DNA of 13,930 nt from Saccoglossus kowalevskii (lineage: Eukaryota; Hemichordata; Enteropneusta; Harrimaniidae). Shown one piece after another: positions 8,599 through 13,930 of this stretch. The notes under the pieces are model-generated. The model made no database searches. It saw only the letters and a list, made by a program, of their open reading frames with translations, and was not told where the DNA came from. Made by a program: the position numbers and the translations under genes. Numbering within the stretch: the first letter of the stretch is position 1; each line of letters starts with the position of its first letter. Where the stretch lies: positions 609,731-623,660 of the forward strand of contig NW_003108084.1 in assembly GCF_000003605.2 (NCBI RefSeq), written 5' to 3'.

Positions 8599-9208
8599 GA
8601 ATGTGTGATCGTCTTATAAAGCAGTGTTCGATTGACTTATTTGATATTAGTGATATTATTGATATCACTCCTATGAAATAAAATAGATTTAGTCATGGTG
8701 GTTAATACTTCATTGTATTTGGCCAAGTAAAACAAATTTGTTGTTTCTGGTAACAGCCTAAAAAAATACTGGTTAGGGAGTCGAAGAATTTATCATAATT
8801 CACTCGTAGAGACTGTTAATTTGATGCAAATGAAACAAGATTATATAATTCTGAGAACAAGGCCAAAAAAAACCCCTGTTTTGTTATGGTGCACGTTTGT
8901 TTGAAATCTATGTCTTTCTTTTTTAAATCTTGTGTAACAAATGCATGTATTTGAAAGCATTATTTTATAAATATTAAACCTTGAACTTGTATCTTGTTGT
9001 GGTATTAAATAATCCTAATACAAAGGAAATAAACTTAAAAATGAAATTAAAACCCTGTTACTGTATAAGGTTTTCTTGGACAAAAAGAAAAACTAAGATA
9101 ACTATCTTTAGTTTCAGTTGGGAGAGGTAGATTTGAGAGAAAAAAAGAAAGAAATACTTTATATTGATCACAAATAAAGAAAACCAAATATAACGTCTAG
9201 CCCAAAAC

Positions 9209-9227
9209 TTAATCAATTATTGATTAA
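9209..9227. promoter_or_regulatory. 19-bp perfect palindrome of homeodomain-type half-sites
   Basis: TTAATCAAT-T-ATTGATTAA has nine-base perfect arms around a single base. Each arm contains an ATTGATTA-type homeodomain core. It may be a dimer site or a chance palindrome in AT-rich DNA. No neighbouring evidence decides between these. Confidence 0.35.
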
Positions 9228-9322
9228 TTTTTTAACAGTTTTTTTACCATCTTCTATCCCAGAGTTCATTATCAACCATTAACAATGGTCGATGTCAAAT
9301 GAGGTCTTCGTAATATTGACTA

Positions 9323-9490
9323 CAATAAAATACTTTATTTTAGCTGGAATTTATTTTCACAAATTTTTTTCACCAATTCAATGTAAAATATGGAAAAAAA
9401 GGTATATTTGCTGGGTCTTGCCGGGTATTTTCACTGAATCAGCGAAAAATAGCGAAAATTAATTCCAAGTGAAAATAAAGTATTTTACAG
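9323..9490. mobile_element. MITE-like element 2, TA-flanked, about 40-bp terminal inverted repeats
   Basis: The left arm CAATAAAATACTTTATTTT and the reverse complement of the right arm, CTGTAAAATACTTTATTTT, differ at two bases. Homology continues with a one-base gap through GGAATTTATTTTCAC versus GGAATTAATTTTCGC. TA flanks lie at 9321-9322 and 9491-9492. The 168-bp interior has TTTTCAC/AGCGAAAA repeats and no open frame. The arm structure resembles short non-autonomous repeats I recall from molluscan genomes (memory, not a database match). Confidence 0.75.
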
Positions 9491-9858
9491 TACTCTTCTG
9501 TTGAGGACATTTTTTATTTAGTAATTTGTCTAGGATATTCGTAAATATTCAGTTTTATATATTCACCGTTTATCTTTGAACTTAAAATGAGATTAATTCT
9601 CTATGATTAGAAGCATAGATTTTATGTCTTAAAAGATTACTACATTTAAAAATAACTTATGAACTTCATTTGACCCCTAACCTAATATGTGTTTCATTGA
9701 GAACCTTAGTAAATGTTCACAGGTGGTAGTTAGTTCAGTCAAATAGTAGTTCGAAACAGGAATTAATTTTTTTTCAGGTTTGTCATTTCATGCCTGGACT
9801 GATTTTGTTAAAAGTTGGTATAAAGACCCATCATTTAATAATGATCACTTTTGATGTA

Positions 9859-10031
9859 TGTAAAATCTGTATTAGAAACCGCAGCTTCTATTAAAATGGT
9901 ACAATGCAACAGAGAGGATGCGGCTTCTATTAGAACACCTACACATATGAGAGATAGTAAAATTTAATTGTTCAGATAAAGAATTGATGCAGCTTCTATT
10001 AGGGATGCAATTTCTAATACAGATTTTACGG
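9859..10031. mobile_element. MITE-like element 3, TA-flanked, perfect 19-bp inverted repeats
   Basis: GTAAAATCTGTATTAGAAA at 9860-9878 is matched exactly by its reverse complement at 10011-10029. TA lies outside both ends (9857-9858 and 10032-10033), giving a 173-bp unit. Three direct copies of GC(A/G)GCTTCTATTA sit inside (near 9881, 9921 and 9990). No protein is encoded. Perfect arms suggest it is younger than elements 1 and 2. Confidence 0.8.
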
Positions 10032-10231
10032 TAGTAAGGGTCTCTCAACACTATATTTCCTTCTAAAAGATCGCGATTTCAACATCAAACTATCAAAATT
10101 CAAGTTCACAATCAAATTGCTGCAGATATTCGGTCTGCACATTTCATATATCACAAGATCTCATAGAAGTACTGAAATTTGTCTATTTACCATTCTGATA
10201 TAGCCCTGCCAAATACTCAATGCAAATTACA

Positions 10232-10245
10232 ATATATATATATAT
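10232..10245. repeat. Short (AT)n tract in intron 1
   Basis: Seven AT units followed by a further AT-rich stretch (TTATATGTATAG). Confidence 0.9.
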
Positions 10246-11007
10246 TTATATGTATAGATATCACTGGCACTTGCATTACAGAAATAAAAAGTCCAAGGGA
10301 GATGTTAAGTGTCAGCAACTGTCAGTAGCAAAAATATTTAAAAAAAATAACAATTTGAATTAGCTTAAAAACATGCAGTAATACAGTAATATTATTTCAT
10401 ATAATTATTAAATGGATATTAATATTCAAAGTTTGTCTTCCGCTATGGTAGAATCAGTGATTGTGTTCTCGGTGTTCATCATAATAAGAATTGTTGGTAA
10501 TTTATGTTACTGGGGTTGTTTAGCTGAGGAGATTTGGATTCTGTTTTATTTTACGGGTTTGGTTCTATTTACTTTTTTTAGATTTACCATACTAAATATA
10601 GAACTGACATGATCACAGAACATGGAGTGAAATGGATCTCTGTTGCTATTTTAGTTTTGGTTCTCGAGATGACCCTGATCATCATAATGCATTGGGCCCG
10701 AAATCACTGCCTCTATCACTTTCTTGACACCTTAGAAGTGGATAGCGTTTGAACGAATTGTGTGTTTGTCTGCGGCAATGGCCATAAATCGTTTCCTGCA
10801 TTTGTGCTTGTCTTCTCCAAGTGAACCTATTTTCCAAGGAATGTAGGTCCTGTCTTGACAGTAAATCCTAGAATTAGGTCAACAGGTGACATCAATATCT
10901 AGCAGGTGTTGCCGTCTATATTCAAAATAGATTCCCAAATATTGTGAATATATTGATTCTCAGGTGACTGAGAGAGCTGTTCCGTTTTGCTCTGAACTAG
11001 GCTTTGA

Positions 11008-11022
11008 CCCCCCCCCCCCCCC
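11008..11022. repeat. C15 homopolymer tract
   Basis: Fifteen consecutive C (G15 on the minus strand) in AT-rich intronic DNA. The minus-strand G run could form a G-quadruplex, and the tract is likely length-variable and error-prone in sequencing. Confidence 0.95.
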
Positions 11023-11096
11023 ACAAACCGTATAAATGCACAAAAGATAATCTCCCGTTTTTGGTGGGAGAAGCAAAAATTCAACTCCGATAAAAT

Positions 11097-11110
11097 GTTG
11101 CCATGGTAAC
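11097..11110. promoter_or_regulatory. RFX X-box
   Basis: GTTGCCATGGTAAC fits the high-affinity RFX palindrome (GTTNCCATGGNAAC) at every position. RFX factors drive ciliary genes in animals through this motif. It lies in Smad2/3 intron 1, about 5.2 kb downstream of the ATG. A weaker match to the degenerate X-box, ATTGCTTGGCAAC, lies at 12162-12174. Use as an enhancer is inference. Confidence 0.45.
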
Positions 11111-11372
11111 CAAGCAAATACGCTTTGAGGACTATTAACACTCATGTCAAATAAATGCAGGTATGATATTTGATGCAGTCTCTAATCTGGAACAGACTCA
11201 AACTGTCCACTGTAGCCAGATAATCCGGTATATTTAGATGGCCTATGAATATTATCACACGCTGAACGCTAAAGCACGTGAACATATACAGTAAATAAAA
11301 AAAATGACTAATAGTAGGAGTGATTATTTTATTCAAATTATCAGAAAGTATTTAAGGTACACCGTTGGCATA

Positions 11373-11577
11373 CTGTGAAAGGGTTAATTATTCACTGGGT
11401 TTTAATTTTGCTTATTTCGCTGACGGGAAAATGCGCTAAATTAAACCCAGTGAATATGTAAAATTGAGCATAGAACACATTATCTAAATGATAAAAACGT
11501 AAATTTAAAACCCATTGAATATGCCTGAAATGGTAAATCAGTGAAATTTAAACCCAGTGAAAATTAGTCATTTTAAA
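11373..11577. mobile_element. MITE-like element 4, TA-flanked, nested palindrome
   Basis: The left end CTGTGAAAGGGTTAATTATT and the reverse complement of the right end, TTTAAAATGACTAATTTT, are related. The strong common block is TTCACTGGGTTTTAATTT against TTCACTGGGTTTAAATTT. TA lies outside both ends (11371-11372 and 11578-11579). Inside, 11384-11460 is itself a hairpin (CACTGGGTTTTAATTTTGC paired with GCGCTAAATTAAACCCAGTG). The CACTGGGTTTAAA module thus occurs four times in alternating orientation. The right half is the 97 percent inverted match to 8281-8358. Confidence 0.75.
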
Positions 11578-12306
11578 TATTATTGCACTGCAGTAATAGT
11601 ATCATTTGTTGTGCGTTATTGTCATTGTCACGTGCAACAGCAAATAGGCTGTTGTAAACTTGTTTCAAAATACTACCGGGGTATACATGTACACTGTGAA
11701 ATATAATATTAAGGTGAATATCCAAGTCTACTCGGTGAATAATCAAATCCTTTAAAATTGGAGAAGCTGATTTTGTTCAGAAATGTTCCTATATAATTGA
11801 ATTTCTGTCTTGTAGTTGTTATAGCTATTACTTTGTCCTCAAAGCTTTCCGGTTGGGCCTGCTTTTCATGATTAGTGTTGTAATCTGGTTTCCAATGTAA
11901 GCTAGGATGATGTATACAATGATCCTCAGAACCATGTGCTTTCTGCCCTAGATTTTCAAGAACAATTCAAATTTACGTACGATCAGTTGATTTTATATTG
12001 GGCTTTCACATCTATCTGATTCTTGGTAAAACCTTACAGAAGGTGATCCACAGTGTCCCTTACAACATACAGTAGTTTGTAATTTTGGTGACTCAAAAAA
12101 GGAAAAAAAAAATAGAAATTTGAGTGAATCAATTTGGACTTTGCACAGCAGTATATAACACATTGCTTGGCAACAATCTGCGTCCGATTTAAATGTGTAG
12201 GATAGTATTGTAGTGTTTATAGTTTGTCTGTTACCAATTGTTAGAGGATTCTAGTTGTTATCCGTTGCCATTTATGTACAATTAAGTCAATAAATTCCTA
12301 TTTTCA

Positions 12307-12382
12307 CATTCATGCTTTTTTTTTTTGAGAATTTTTTTTTCTCTCTATGAAACGTGTTTTTCGATTGTGTCATAAAAAAAAA
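12307..12382. repeat. Poly-T and poly-A runs facing each other
   Basis: T12 and T10 runs (about 12315-12341) are followed about 35 bp later by an A10 run (about 12375). They could pair into a long AT hairpin. No gene or element boundary is attached to them. Confidence 0.75.
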
Positions 12383-13930
12383 ACACTTTCGAGTAGTGTC
12401 ATTTGGAATCCGCTTGTATCAGTGATTCATCAGTATGGCTTAGGCGGGGGAGCGCACTGATGATCAGTCACATCGTCACAACTATGCATGAGAAAATGTA
12501 ATAGGCAAGTCATTATAGTGAAAACAAATCATGCATAAATAGATACATAAATACTAAATTCATATCGATCGTTTCAACTCAATAATGGTAGTCAGTAAAT
12601 CGTAGAGTCAAACAAAAATGGCAATTACTATACGCTGCCGATCATTTTTACAGTTGAACGTTAAAAGCATCAGTGTGTTCTTTCTGTCTCGCATAAACTA
12701 CTTATTTGCATTATTAATAAATCAATTATTTGTTAAAATTTTTATTTGGAACGAATGACCGAACCAGAAAATGATTTTTGTTGGGAATTACTTATTTTAC
12801 AACAACAAACAAACATGGCTGCCAATACTGATTATTTTCTTTGCAGTCATGAAATAAATAATACTGTATTTTTTTTTTAATTTGGATAATAATATTCAAC
12901 TTATTCAAAAAAAACACGTCAATTTATTTGTTGTTTATTGAATATTACGACTTTGCTCTCCATGTCCAACCAAACCAAGTGCTGGTTACAGTTGTACACA
13001 TGGGTCACATTTACTTTGAATTAAGTACATAAAACTTCAGATTACAACCATTGTTAATCTGCGTTAATATTAGTGATGAAACCTTTTCCATGGCATCATC
13101 ATTTCACACCATGACTCACTAGCTGTACTTATATAGGTATGATTTAAAAATAACTGATGGATGTCTTTCCGTTCGAGAGAGAGACAGATTCACAAATAAC
13201 TATTGTTTTCTTAATCTTTCTGTCTGTCTGTTGAAAACCCTCGTGGTCGGTATTCGAAAGGGGGGGTAAATGTGAAAGCGTTTACATTTGGGGCATCTGA
13301 AGTAGAGTGTAGGCCACTACCCTTTTGACGAAAAACAAACAAAACACTGTCTTTTTCATTTCATTATATCTGTTATGATTCCTATGATCACAAGTTGATG
13401 TTGCATAGCAAATTGACCAGCTTTAAAAGTAATCTGTCGACATAATATCACAACATAGGGGGGTTTTGTTTGGACCCTGATTGCTGATTGCATTAAACAG
13501 TAATATCAATTGTGTAGAGACTGCATAAATCCTGGTTGTTCTTTTAGAAGTACATCTCCAATATCAATGCATATGCACAATTAATAATTTTTCATATTTT
13601 TTCAAAATTATGATCAATACATGTGGTCAATAGGCAGTTGTGTCCATTTGGTCCAAAATTAACAAAGAAATACATAAACATACAACACATTCAATCATAA
13701 AAATGATGGTGACCATTAGTATGTCAGTAATTGATTTTGAATTAACATTATGTATTCTACATTGGTATAAAGTAGGTCAGTTGTTTATTAGTTTATTTCA
13801 GATTGTCGCATTAATATTATAGTATGTGTGTCATAGGTGTGTCTATTTCTGTAGTTATCAATATATTAAAATCTACATATTTATTTTTGTTCTGTCATTC
13901 AAGTCATTTGAACATGTGGACAAATTACTA
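12383..13930. other. Right end of the window: intronic, nothing recognised
   Basis: Apart from a perfect YY1-type core, AACATGGCTGCC at 12812-12823 (also carrying GCCAAT), and a GAGAGAGA run near 13175, I see only AT-rich non-coding DNA. A G7 run occurs at about 13260. The hairpin AAATGT...ACATTT (about 13268-13290) is short. The 60-codon open frame at 13640-13822 has no recognisable features. Confidence 0.55.

Larger units (their letters stand above)
6084..13930 (+). other. Smad2/3 intron 1 (5' part; 3' end outside window)
   Basis: No sequence matching Smad2/3 exon 2 (the MH1 part with the DNA-binding hairpin and remaining zinc ligands) can be seen to the right end, so the first intron is at least 7.8 kb. 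It is AT-rich with many homopolymer runs. It contains a cluster of TA-flanked short inverted-repeat elements, a 34-bp minisatellite and scattered hairpins, listed separately. I see nothing specific in 6090-6750, 7150-7540, 8670-9200, 10040-10400 or 11700-12150 beyond short AT-rich runs and chance open frames. A gene nested on either strand is not evident. Confidence 0.85.

Noticed and set aside
10412-10612. 66-codon plus-strand frame with hydrophobic, membrane-like stretches
   Set aside because: T-rich DNA gives Phe, Ile, Val and Leu by default. There is no family resemblance and no start or promoter context.
10899-11336. Minus-strand open frames across the C15 tract, including a Gly run
   Set aside because: The poly-Gly is the homopolymer translated. 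The frames overlap each other and have no motif.
6090-13930. Smad2/3 exon 2 within the window
   Set aside because: I looked for the conserved MH1 continuation (hairpin and remaining zinc ligands) and saw nothing comparable, so the exon must be further right.

Overview
The window looks like nuclear DNA from an invertebrate animal, most likely a mollusc or another lophotrochozoan. Three things point there. The single confident coding exon is interrupted by a spliceosomal intron and encodes the start of a Smad2/3 protein of invertebrate type. The rest is AT-rich, repeat-laden non-coding DNA. The small transposon-like repeats carry TTTTCAC/TTTTCGC-rich inverted arms that resemble repeats I recall from molluscs. 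The lineage call is inference; no marker here fixes the species.

Layout. Positions 1-5.4 kb are upstream intergenic (or distal regulatory) DNA: a GC-rich patch at the left edge, a long AAAT microsatellite (312-384), several (TA)n tracts, and at about 3274-3956 a decayed + strand fragment of a non-LTR retrotransposon polyprotein lying between two (TA)n tracts. A perfect TCTCGCGAGA palindrome sits at 4115-4124. From about 5.43 to 5.63 kb there is a plausible TATA-less promoter: two oppositely oriented CCAAT boxes, an ETS-type site, a YY1-like site, then a consensus splice donor at 5629. The Smad2/3 first coding exon lies at 5858-6083 (ATG 5887). It is confirmed as a start by an in-frame TAG at 5869 and ends at a perfect donor, AAG|GTAAGC, in the same phase as human SMAD3 exon 1.

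Everything from 6084 to the right end is read as Smad2/3 intron 1; exon 2 is not present. The intron holds a cluster of short inverted-repeat elements of MITE type (8072-8280, 9323-9490, 9859-10031, 11373-11577). Each is flanked by TA and has termini resembling C-N-G-TAAAA or C-N-G-TATTT. It also holds a 34-bp minisatellite with higher-order structure (8361-8598), a 78-bp inverted duplication whose copies lie 3.2 kb apart, a C15 tract, and an RFX X-box palindrome.

Only one cellular gene is visible, so there is no multi-gene system to reconstruct. Smad2/3 is the receptor-regulated transducer of TGF-beta/activin-type signals. The upstream sites and intronic motifs may belong to its regulation. 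Most other open frames in the window are short, unconserved-looking and low in complexity, and I treat them as chance. I see no convincing new biological system here; the most notable material is the MITE cluster, the minisatellite and the possible alternative promoter.
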